Shown one piece after another: positions 11,748 to 20,962 of a stretch of DNA of 64,000 nucleotides; positions within the stretch are counted from its first letter, which is position 1; the number at the start of each line of letters is the position of its first letter. The DNA comes from Usnea hakonensis (lineage: Eukaryota; Ascomycota; Lecanoromycetes; Lecanorales; Parmeliaceae), in contig BLJB01000001.1 in NCBI GenBank assembly GCA_013423325.1, positions 62,001-126,000 on the forward strand. The letters run 5' to 3'. The notes below the pieces were generated by a model. It worked only from the letters and a program-made list of their open reading frames with translations, did no database searches and was not told where the DNA came from. Position numbers and translations under genes: made by a program.

Positions 11748-12576
11748 TCACCCCTTCCTAGCTCTTGCTTTGGCTTTGTTCCCCGATTTCTCCTTGTATC
11801 TCGTAGCCTTCCTTTCAGCCTTGCTCTCATACCGAAATTTCTTCCTTTTCTTTCGCGGGCCAGCTGGGGGTTCTTTGGTCCATATCCGCCTACCTTTCCC
11901 GGATTCTGTTCTTCCCTGCGAAGCCGTAGATTCTGGCGGTTCCCTGTCAGACCTGTTGGTGTCTACTGCCTCGCATCCATCTTCTTCTTCCTGCAATGTT
12001 TTCTGTAATCCATCTTTCGAGACATCGACAGCCTCGACTGTCACAGTCGTAAACCTATCCTCGTCCATGTATTCGTCCTCATGGTCTACTGGGGGAGTTT
12101 TATTCTCCTTAATCCCGTCCCATGTTTCTTCTTCAGTCTCATAATCTTCTTTTTCTTCTCCTTCTTCGTTCGAGTCTGAGGCTACTCTGCCTGCATTCCT
12201 CATCATAGAATTGACGGCTTCCACATGCTTCTCCAGGTCTGCTTTTCGCCCTTCTCGTAGCTGTAGCCTTTCAGTCAGCTTCGCAGGGAAGCAAAAGTAG
12301 AGCTAGACATACAATCTTCCTAGCAGCGAGCTTATCTTCACGATCTTTCTTGGTAGCTTCCTCCTTCGCATGCTTTATTCGCTGCAGCTTGCGTTTGTGG
12401 AATCCAGTCAGATAATCTTCTCGAGCACTGAAGTCGAACGAGATTTCCTGAATGGCCGACTTGGTTTTCCGCTTCTTCCGCGGCGGAGGTACATCTTGGA
12501 ATGCTTTGCGTTTACCTAGCGTCATAATTGACCGCTGTAGGACGCTTGAGAAATTTGGTGTTGTGAAATCCTGCAT
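11748..12576 (-). CDS. RRP17: RRP17/Nop25-family rRNA-processing protein
   Basis: Nucleolar protein of the Nop25/Rrp17 family, linked in yeast to 5'-end processing of 5.8S and 25S rRNA and to 60S maturation. Exons 12576-12313 and 12260-11748 join in phase 0 across a 52-nt intron (GTATGT..GCTACAG), giving 258 aa. A second in-frame ATG at 12525 would give 241 aa. Family markers are a basic 'PPPRKKRKT', then 'FDFSAREDYLTGFHKRKLQR', then a long helix 'AKEEATKKDREDKLAARK' running into 'LREGRKADLEKHVEAVN'. An acidic Glu/Asp linker follows, and a basic tail with 'KKFRYESKAERKATRYKEK'. It is divergent from BIG1 with only 98 bp between start codons. Confidence 0.85.
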
Positions 12577-12674
12577 CCATGCGCCGCAAAAACCTTTCTC
12601 CTAGCGCCAATGTAGTCCCTCATCCAAGGCTTTAGGTGGTCGCCATCAAGACGCAGCAAAGTAAATAATAAGCA
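12577..12674. promoter_or_regulatory. 98-bp bidirectional promoter, RRP17/BIG1
   Basis: Only 98 bp lie between the first ATGs of the divergent RRP17 and BIG1 genes, so both promoters and both 5' leaders must overlap here or reach into the coding regions. If RRP17 starts at the downstream ATG (12525), the gap is 149 bp. No TATA box is seen. Confidence 0.6.
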
Positions 12675-13787
12675 ATGTTGTCAATGAGGATTTGGGTTTT
12701 CCCTTTGATGGTATGCCTAGGCAATGCCTTCAAAGATACGTCTCCCTTCTTTCTGTTTTCAACCTCTGAGTAAGTCAAACGCTCTCCGCGAACCCGAGCT
12801 CCGCTCATTGACATCTCTCAGACTCCTTGCGTCCTCCCCAGATCTTACTTCTGCAGAAACTCTCAGCAAAGTTATCATTCCAGAACTTGAGGCATGCACA
12901 TCGGATACCTACGTTATAGTATCGCAGCCCGGCGCCAATGCCCTGGACTATCGAGACCGAGCGTCGCCCTATTTACAAATGAAGATGTTGGGAAATGATA
13001 AGAGTATACGGTCCAGCCTTGCGGTCAGGGAAGTGGTGGGAGAGCTCAGTGCGGGCCACCTGAGCAGTGTCATACAAGAAAAGTGTGGGGCAGGACATTT
13101 GAGGGTGGATGCGTCAAGTAAGAGCTTCTGCGGTTTCGGAAATGTCGTGGAGGACAGTGGCTGACACAGGGGATTAACTAGCTGGCTCATTCGCAATCTC
13201 TGAAGATTCAAAACCAAGAGTCATCAATCTAGACTTCCCTCCTCTTCCCTCTGGTGATGGCAGGTATCAGAAATTGATCGAAAATGGTGCGGAAAAGATC
13301 ATTGGCAGAGTATGCTATGTGGAAGCTAATGTTCATCAGACGCCTTCCTTGCCTCTTTCCTTGATCTAATCTCATCAAACAAGTTCACTGTCGTCTACAC
13401 CACCACGCCTTCCAATGCAGCTTACCAACCAGCCTCCACGGAGTCGGAGTCATATGAGATGGATGCTCAATTCCAAGCGCCTGTGCACATGGAACTCAAA
13501 CGAGACCTTTCGAATACGAAGCGTGCATCCGAGGGTAACATTACGCTACCAGAAGGGCCTTTGTTCGAACGATACCAGTTTCTCAGCCCAGGTACTTCCC
13601 TAGCATTCTCATTTGCGAGACAGCGTACTGATGGCTCCGCCTAGGCCTATTCATGGGCTTACTCATCTTCTTTATTCTCTTGTCGATCTTGTACGTCGGA
13701 ATCAATGGTGTTGCTAGCCTCCAGGTCTCTTATGCTGCTTTCGACAAAGAAATGGGTCCTGCGACACAGAAGAAGCAGTCTCAGTAA
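12675..13787 (+). CDS. BIG1: BIG1-like ER membrane protein (V-ATPase accessory/Voa1-like)
   Basis: Type I ER membrane protein needed in yeast for normal beta-1,6-glucan. The family is related to V-ATPase assembly factor Voa1 and subunit Ac45. Five exons, 12675-12769, 12822-13117, 13182-13286, 13340-13591 and 13645-13787, join in frame to 296 aa. Residues 1-18 (MLSMRIWVFPLMVCLGNA) are a signal peptide. The ATG at 12684 is an alternative start within it. Then 'FKDTSPFFLFSTSELL' and 'SDTYVIVSQPGANALDY' mark the lumenal domain. A single membrane span, 'LFMGLLIFFILLSILYVGI', is followed by the family's C-terminal tail 'SYAAFDKEMGPATQKK'. The phase-1 last intron sits just before the membrane span. 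Confidence in the family is high; the exact biochemical role is inferred. Confidence 0.88.
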
Positions 13788-14198
13788 TTTTTTCACGTAT
13801 TGTAACGCTATGGGATGATTGGCTATGGGATGTTTTCGGTAGGTGCTGGGCTCAGAAATACCATGTCCTGTCTCTCCCATAGCTGAAATGATTCAACAAG
13901 AATGTAACTCAGCGTTCGGGCGCAAGAAAGTGGCCTATTGCCAATGTATTTGCTTTTGATACGTGCCCAATTGTCTTCCGAAATATCAGATTGTCAACCT
14001 CCACCATCTGCGCAACGTCTGAAATTTGCTTACTAAAGTGAGGTAGTTTTGCATATGTCACGTGGTGTAATTCCTTAATTAAGGTAAATCAGAAGTCATT
14101 GTTTCTCTCTTCCACCTCGACTGTACGGTTGCCGTTATCGGCCCTTTTGCTGATTCAATTTTTACTTGCATTATGCACTTTTCCAGCAAACACAGCGG

Positions 14199-14317
14199 TC
14201 GGGTGATGAATGTAATCACATATCATTCGTGGCTTCTTTCACCACAGCCGTTGAAAAGTCCACTAGCTAGGTGAGCATCTTCGTGGCCAGAAACGAAAAA
14301 TGAAAAGGTGCGAGCTG
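14199..14317. repeat. Degenerate direct repeat, copy 1
   Basis: Starts tcgggtgatgaatg and contains cattcgtggcttctttcac and cactagctaggtgag. It aligns base by base with 14451-14579, allowing small indels. Confidence 0.6.
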
Positions 14318-14450
14318 CAGCAGGAAGCCGCATCCCGTGATGGACTCTGATCAATAGCATTTGTGGGACAGGGAGAGGGAGGTTTGAGCGCGCCAGTGGC
14401 AAAAACGGAGATGGGTATTAAGGCGATTAAGGCGTCCAGCGCAGCAGCTA

Positions 14451-14579
14451 TCGGGTAGGCAATGGTTTCTCAGACATGATTCGTAGCTTCTTTCACAATA
14501 TTCCTTGACAAACTTCACTAGCTAAGTATGAGTACATTGACTGCGAGAATCAAAAGTGAACCCGGCATGAACCTGAGCC
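14451..14579. repeat. Degenerate direct repeat, copy 2
   Basis: Starts tcgggtaggcaatg and contains gattcgtagcttctttcac and cactagctaagtatg. It lies 252 bp downstream of copy 1. The differences are scattered over all base types, so this looks like ordinary drift of an old tandem duplication and not RIP. Confidence 0.6.
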
Positions 14580-15470
14580 ACTGCGCTGGGGAATCGGATC
14601 GACAGCTTTTCGCGGTGCAGACGCGTTGTTTGCTGCTTTAGTATACTTAAGCTGGCGAGGTCGCCGTACCTATGTCACTCTATCCTCCGTTCATCCCCCC
14701 GCCCCTCTTTCAGATACACTCAAAAGTGAAATACAAACTATCCGCCCCACTTTTGGCTGACAATATCGACTGGTATTTTGGCACGGCAGGGTAGCTTTGG
14801 AAGCTTTTTCTTACAAGGCTGTGAGTGGCCAGCAAGCTCCGTATAGGTACTACAGGCCTCAAATCACTCTCAAGGCTAACCCCGAAAGAGTGATGCGGGG
14901 AGTGATGTTACTTCGAGCAAGCAGAACGAGATATTGAAGCTAAGCAACCTTAGCCGTTATGCACGCTGGCTGCATGTAAGATCATGAACCCATGCCTCGC
15001 ATTTGCGAGTGGTTTGCTTCAATGGTTCTTTCTTACCATAAGACACTTCTTTGCCACCATTGATGCCCAAAGGTGCAACATGGAGAATGGACGCAAAGAA
15101 ACTTAGGCAAGTCATGAGACACTCGTGGGCGCTATCCGATGTCCCTCTTCGTCGGATTGGAGGGCCATGGTTTCTCACTTATCGTGGATTCACCACTTGG
15201 CGTTCTTAACACTTTTTAACTTCGCTGGAATCAGTGGATTGGTCCAGCGCAGTATCCACTTCGTCGAGCGTTCAATAATATTGTGCTCAGTCAAGGTACA
15301 TTCGAAGAACCTGATAATGATGAGAGGGGTAGGATGCCTACGTTGTTACCACTGGCCCGGAATCATTACCCGAAATGATGCAGAAACGCAAGGAGACTGG
15401 ATGCCTTCATGCAAGATGGTCTTGGCTAGTGGGGCTGCAGGTACATTTCCCCTTTGGGGTACTGCAGGTA

Positions 15471-15482
15471 AATATATATAAG
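15471..15482 (+). promoter_or_regulatory. TATA-like box upstream of the Zn2Cys6 gene
   Basis: The run aatatatataag lies about 130 bp before the ATG at 15615, in a reasonable place for a TATA element. It follows two copies of the word ctgcaggta (15436 and 15463 regions). Confidence 0.4.
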
Positions 15483-15614
15483 ATCCTCTGTCTTGCTGGA
15501 ATTGTCTTCTGCAATTTGTTCTCACTCCATTTCCAATGAGAATACTTGCTCTTCATCGAGATTCCACGAAAACAATACACCAAGACTCCTACATATAAAC
15601 AGACATCGATTAGG

Positions 15615-16963
15615 ATGTCTCGCAACAACTTTTCTGTGCCCGAGTGAGTGCCTCCATCCTTTCGATATTAATGTCTTCCCTTTCGACTATAACTCCACTC
15701 ACTTGATATCTTCTTGTCTTGCTCGCCATTCGATCGCTGCAAGCTCTGAAGCAGTTTTAAAGAGACCACACTCTTGCTAATACATAGCCTACATGGTAAC
15801 AGGTCTCCAGCCGTCGCGACTGAAGGCGTCGATAATGCGTTGCGAGAGTCAGAGATACCAGTGTCGGATCTCGCCAATGCGTTGGCGAGCAAATCCCAGA
15901 GAAGACGCCCTGCCCCCGCGCCGGCCAGGGGAGTGACAAAGGTGAGACAAGCGGCACCGGGTGGGCGCAAAGCGCGCAACGGCCAGCCAGTGAAGAGGAT
16001 TGGCAAGGCTTGTGTGGACTGCCGGTATGTCTTTGACTCCGTTCCACAAGACAATATGGAGCTAAGTCTGAGCGTTTTAGGAGTTCCAAGATGAGGTGTG
16101 ACGGCGAGCATCCCAGCTGCGGACGGTGTAACGGGAAGGGAAAGGGACAATCCTGCCGTTACGAATGTACGACGAAGGAGTTCGCCGCCATGAGAGCAGA
16201 TGCGGAGAGCCGAAGGCGACGACGAGAGGCTTTTGAGATAGCATCATCAGCGCCTCAACATCGCTATCTCCAGCCACGTCCTGAGGGTCCGGTCACGGCG
16301 CTTAGAGAGCTGGCAGCAGCCCCGGTATCGTCGCCGCCGTCAACGCTATATACTCCAAACCAAGGAATTGATCCAAATCATTTTGGCGAAACACTTGGAA
16401 ATTGGAATGCCAGACCCATTGAGTCTTCGCAGTATCCCCAGGGTGCTGGTCTAATGTTCGATGGGCTTGAGGACCGGCCAGATGAGGCGTTACATGACCC
16501 TCAGCAGTATCAACTCGCGCGGACAAATTATACCCAGCCTCAGTATGGACTATCGCCATACAATACTCAGCTGCAGTACGCACAATTGCCAGACAATACT
16601 CAGCTGCAGTGGGAACAACTGCCATACAACACTCAGCCGCAGTGGGAACAACTCCCATATAATACCCAGCCGCTGTATGGACAGCTACCTTACAACGGAG
16701 AGCTTGATTTCGCAGCTGGCTCATCCACTGACCAGTTTAGCGACGTTTCGCGATACCCAAGTGCATCAAACATGCTCTACGATGGTGCCGCGACATGGCA
16801 GGATACCTACATGCCGAGTCAATATCAAGCTGGAATGGGCTCCTTGTTCGATGGCTTGCCTGCAGGAAGCTCGTACAATGCACAGAGCCTCGCCGAGTCT
16901 AGTCATCATGTCGAGCTGGCAAACAATCCTGCATACATCGCCGCGATGATGCCGCCTTGGTAA
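15615..16963 (+). CDS. Zn(II)2Cys6 protein with 11-residue tandem repeats
   Basis: Putative nuclear DNA-binding regulator, 377 aa. Exons 15615-15643 (29 nt), 15803-16024 and 16081-16963 join in frame. The last intron splits the zinc cluster after 'CVDCR', a common place in fungi. The six ligands are C80, C83, C90, C97, C100 and C109 (C-x2-C-x6-C-x6-C-x2-C-x8-C), preceded by the basic 'RKARNGQPVKRIGKACVDCR'. The cluster is followed by a basic helix, 'ESRRRRREAFE'. Residues 238-292 are five 11-residue repeats of the type QWEQLPYNTQP. The rest is rich in Gln, Tyr, Asn, Pro and Ser, as in activation regions. There is no fungal-specific transcription-factor middle-homology domain, so this is a short Zn2Cys6 protein. 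Its target is unknown. Confidence 0.8.
16541..16705 (+). repeat. Five in-frame 33-bp tandem repeats in the Zn2Cys6 gene
   Basis: Units start at 16541, 16574, 16607, 16640 and 16673. They encode QYGLSPYNTQL, QYAQLPDNTQL, QWEQLPYNTQP, QWEQLPYNTQP and LYGQLPYNGEL. A 12-residue degenerate unit, QYQLARTNYTQP, precedes them. Units 3 and 4 are identical in protein but differ at silent sites. Confidence 0.9.
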
Positions 16964-17011
16964 GGTGGGTAGGCATATAAGGCATGAGGGACACGAGGGC
17001 ATAGCATAAAC

Positions 17012-17088
17012 GGCATGAGCACAAACGGCATGAGCATAAAAGGCATGAGTACAAAAGGCGCGAGTATAAAAGGCATGAGGGTCAAAAC
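17012..17088 (+). repeat. 15-bp minisatellite, five units
   Basis: Units begin at 17012, 17027, 17042, 17057 and 17072, of the form ggcatgagcataaaa. The last unit is extended by two bases. Degenerate half-units occur just upstream (16972-17011). The array starts about 50 bp after the stop codon of the Zn2Cys6 gene, so it probably lies in the 3' UTR. Confidence 0.85.
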
Positions 17089-19058
17089 GGGGCATCTACG
17101 GAGTTTTGCGCTAGTCTGCAGGTCTGGACGGGATAGGGGTACATTGGGAACAAAGGGGCATAAGGATGGGGTAGAAACTAGACTATATACGCGGGACAAA
17201 AGCTACGAGGCGCTGCAGGGGCAGATGATAGACACACAAGATAGACATACATTATAGATACCCAGGATAGAGAAAATCGCTCAACGATTGCGCACTTCCT
17301 CTACTGCCGCTCCTCTCAGGATGAAAGAGAAGTGAAAAAATTGAAGACACAATACAATAGGTAAGCATAAGCATGGAATGTAGTCGGAGAATATTTTTTA
17401 AAGTTACGGATGACGCACTCTAGCCTGCAGGTTTGCAGATTTGCGAATGCAGCCCAAAGTAAAAACGTTGGCAAGCGCTTGCAGGCATCTCACGTGCCTG
17501 AAATAATAAATATAGTGATTAGTGACGAACGAGAAAAATGCGTCACCCCTCCTCCCTTCTCCCTTCCCTGCCTAGGTCCTTCTGCATGAATATGCTGCAT
17601 GAACGTTGCTGCATCAGTCTTTTAATTAATTTAGCTGCTTTATGGTTTGGATCCTTACAGCCTATGAAAATATGAAAATGATGAATGCACGCTAATCTGA
17701 GCTGAGGTCAGCTTCGGAACATATAGACGAATCAAACAAGGGTACGGCAATTTCCGTTCTCTGCGCCATACCTACCTTGTCACTTGATGGTGGGGAGAGC
17801 GTTGGGGACGTTTTCAACAGCAATCACAACGACAATAAAAAAAAAAATAGCAACGAGGCGCAATGTAACCTTTCAATGTCCAATACACATATATGACGTG
17901 TTCTAACGTGGCTTACTCTGATCGAATCGGGATGCGATCAGCGCAGGTATTTGTTTCATGGCTGACAGAATTGAAACGAAAACGGGCCACACTTTCATAA
18001 TTCTGGACGGACTTGCCATTACCTCCCAAATCGCTGTGGGATATTGTGTGCTATGAGATTTGGGGGTCTGTGTGTGTATGGCCACAAAACAAATGAATTA
18101 CTTAAGGCAGATTGATCGATCATTGCGAGCCAAGTACCCTCGATTTTTCACGGACCATCCACACCTACAATATCCCAACAAAAACAACCCCACTCTCTCA
18201 AGCCCCTCAGGTGGGGAAGTAAGAACGTTAACACATATTATTTTGGCTTAATCACCAGACCATATCTGGCCTATCGCTGGAGACGTCTATTTATTCATCT
18301 CCGTGGCATGCACCCTGCTGATCACTTCCGCTTCTGGATTAGTCACCATTCACTATGTGACAGAGTCAAAGCTCTCCTATGATCCCGAAGTCGGTATCAT
18401 GGATGATGGGCGCTAAGCCAGTGGACAGCATTGAAAGCGTACCTACCCTACTTGCCAGCCCCCTTCGATTTCAAAGCTGCCTAGGAGGTATGAATCGGGC
18501 AGAATTACTCTCTATGGTCGACCATTTCTGACGCATCTACTGTCTGGTCCCGTCCACAGTCTACGTTTACCGTAGCCCAGCTTTCACACACGTCAAAAGT
18601 GTTTGCAAAAGGGACCCTTCTACAAAGAAAATTGCGCAGAAGAACCGACACAATGGTTCGGCCGTCTGTTTCATCCACCGCTGTCAAATAATACGTCTTA
18701 GATTTCAAGTAAACCAAAGAGTACAAGTGCTTCCCTATCTGGCTGGACCGTCAGGAATGACCCTATAGCAAGCAGTACGAGGCCTTCGAGATTATTTGTC
18801 ACGCCAAAAACAAGATCAGCGCCGTCCTCCTTTGAAAGGCATCAACTTCGAAATTGGAAGCACTCACACTTTGGACAAGTTGGTAGAGCCGCGTCTAGAA
18901 CTTCGAATTCATCGTACGGAAATTACTGGCAGTACGACCGGAGGTTGCCAAATTCCGGGTTGCCCTGTGTTTCATTCAGAAGATAAGATCAATGCCTAAA
19001 GGAAACAAAGTCTTTGACTGTGCCCCTCGAATGGGAGAGCCTGGAATCAATGACTCGG

Positions 19059-19060
<2 letters not shown>

Positions 19061-19123
<63 letters not shown>
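19061..19123. repeat. (CA)n microsatellite, about 31 units
   Basis: An uninterrupted CA dinucleotide run of 63 bp. It is striking because CpA is the preferred RIP target. This locus is therefore not being mutated by RIP. Confidence 0.97.
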
Positions 19124-19126
<3 letters not shown>

Positions 19127-20104
19127 AAGCTCTTGTGCCAACAGAGACAGACGGCGACATAGGTGCTTCAGAAACAGTAGACGATAGTAATACACAGCCT
19201 CGATACTTTATCTGAGCCGCCAAGGGAAGATGGGAGCATGCACCAGGCCTGCTCTGACACATGAAGCTGCCTGGTTTGATTGTGCAACGGAGACCATGTC
19301 TCAAACTACCCTATCAGCAATTAAAGAGAGATCGTGTGCTGTGTGTGGTAATTTTTTCGCAATTGACAGAAAATCCATTGGCTGATATACATAAACAAGG
19401 GTCTCCCCGAAGCTTGCTGGGATCATACACGGAGTCAATGCATTCCTGGTCGTCGCCAACGGATATCGGCGAAAGCACGTGCCGTACCTTCGCAACGTAC
19501 ACGTTCGATTGAGAATGCGCTGACTCCATCAAGGTAGGCTCCAGTAAGCCGAGATGTGCCGTTGACAATGGTGGGGGGAATGCACTTCGTCTCAATATCG
19601 TCAAACGAGACACCCGTGCCTCAAAAGGTCGACGCTTTGAGACGTCTGATTGGCGGTATCTGGACTTCTGGCTTCGCCCTCCCATTAGGTGCCCCAAGCC
19701 TCCCGATCGACCACACCTCCAGTCTTTTCTTTCTCGTCTTGATTGTGTCCAAAGAGAGGGTGGCTGGCGCTAACCTCCGTCTCTAGTCGGGATACATGCT
19801 TGATATTATAGCATGTCTCACTTACCGTTGTATATCCGAATCCAGCATGATTGATGAATGTCTTCGTTGCACAGCCCCGTCTCGGTTTCGTCGGCTTGTT
19901 CTCCTGATGCTAGACTTGGTCAACTCGAGGTATATCAGTCAAGCTGTTCAAAGGAAGTATCAAGCTGATAGAGAGACTTCTAACTCTTCAGGATTACCCC
20001 AAGGCAGACATTTGTCCTACATTTTCAGAAAAGCACAGAATCTTCTCCCAGTTACGAAACTAAGACACCACTTCATCCATCCACTTTTCAAAACCGGCTT
20101 TCCA

Positions 20105-20962
20105 ATGTGCCGACAATTCTTTCGCTACTGTCGCGACTGTAGCGAGTTGTTTCCATTGCAGGAGCCTGGCATGAGGGAATCATGCGATATATTCCTAGAA
20201 GCGCAGATGGATGAACCTCTTTTGACAAAATGCCCCGACAAAGAGATCGAAATCATCAAACCCTCTTCTGGCCATGGTGGAAAGGTCTGCGAATCCTGCT
20301 GCAGGAAGAATAGGAACCGACAGCGGGAGCAAGAGAACGCCCGAAAGAGAGCGAGGCGTGCGAAGTTGAAGAGAAACAAGATGACAGCAGGGATAGGGGC
20401 AGGCAATGTGGTATGGACTGCGCCAAATACTTTGGGAAATAAGGTCTTTGACGAGCCGACATTGGCTTTGCACTCCCCGACACCTCGACGTCTCCACATG
20501 AGGTTCATGGCCCAAGCGCGCCAACACGGGCTCGATGGGAGAATTAATACTTCGACAGTGGCGCAAAACCATACGAAGATCTCTCAGCAACAAGGCGCTG
20601 TTTACTCTCACTCTAGACAATCTTACAGATCAACAACATATCACGCTCAGCAGACGCAGGAGCATGGTCAAGCTAAGATTGAAAAGGAGACGCTTGGCAG
20701 TACCAACTTGAGCCAAGAGTCTGAGAGTAACCCGCAAGGGCTTCCAACGCCAACGCTAGGAGCCACAGCATATCAAGAAATCACACGCGAGCCGGTTGGT
20801 CTCGGCATTACCCTGACCGATGATGCCAAATGGGGGCAGAGCAATGGAGATAATTATTGCTCCAGCGACTGGGAATGCGAGTTTCGAGACGAACTCATGA
20901 AGTGGAGTACCGTCTGGGATCCAGATGACGACGAGGAGCATCGAGGAAAAGTTGACTTCTAG
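20105..20962 (+). CDS. Cys-rich MCxQ protein, paralogue 1
   Basis: Unknown function, 285 aa from the ATG at 20105. I chose that ATG because the paralogue at 22899 begins the same way. The first 75 residues carry spaced cysteines: MCRQFFRYCRDC, then 'RESCDIF', 'TKCPDK' and 'KVCESCCRKN'. This pattern suggests one or two zinc sites. Next comes a strongly basic helix, 'NRQREQENARKRARRAKLKR', possibly a nuclear-localisation or nucleic-acid-binding segment. The rest is polar and disordered and ends acidic (DPDDDEE). The frame is open 309 nt further upstream, but that extension does not resemble the partner. No intron is needed. Confidence 0.6.
   Translation: MCRQFFRYCRDCSELFPLQEPGMRESCDIFLEAQMDEPLLTKCPDKEIEIIKPSSGHGGKVCESCCRKNRNRQREQENARKRARRAKLKRNKMTAGIGAGNVVWTAPNTLGNKVFDEPTLALHSPTPRRLHMRFMAQARQHGLDGRINTSTVAQNHTKISQQQGAVYSHSRQSYRSTTYHAQQTQEHGQAKIEKETLGSTNLSQESESNPQGLPTPTLGATAYQEITREPVGLGITLTDDAKWGQSNGDNYCSSDWECEFRDELMKWSTVWDPDDDEEHRGKVDF

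Larger units (their letters stand above)
13788..15614. other. Gene-poor intergenic region
   Basis: 1.8 kb without a supportable gene. It holds a degenerate direct repeat (14199-14317 and 14451-14579, listed separately) and, at its right end, the presumed promoter of the Zn2Cys6 gene. Confidence 0.5.
16964..20104. other. Gene-poor stretch with satellites
   Basis: 3.1 kb between the Zn2Cys6 gene and the first Cys-rich paralogue. It carries the minisatellite at 17012-17088, an A-run near 17838-17849 and the (CA)n tract at 19061-19123. Short open frames (for example 18505-18726 minus, 18796-18999 plus and 19556-19786 plus) have no recognisable products. A frame running through to the paralogue from 19796 looks like a chance upstream extension. 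Confidence 0.45.

Noticed and set aside
18505..18999. Gene fragments between the Zn2Cys6 gene and the Cys-rich paralogues
   Set aside because: Short frames on both strands, with no domain text, no consistent splice signals and no continuation.
19047..19304. Open frames through the (CA)n tract
   Set aside because: A dinucleotide repeat is open in all frames by nature; the flanks show no protein signature.
19796..20104. Long N-terminal extension of Cys-rich paralogue 1
   Set aside because: The frame is open, but the extra 103 residues do not resemble the partner protein, whose own upstream extension is different, and the shared MCxQ start is the natural beginning.
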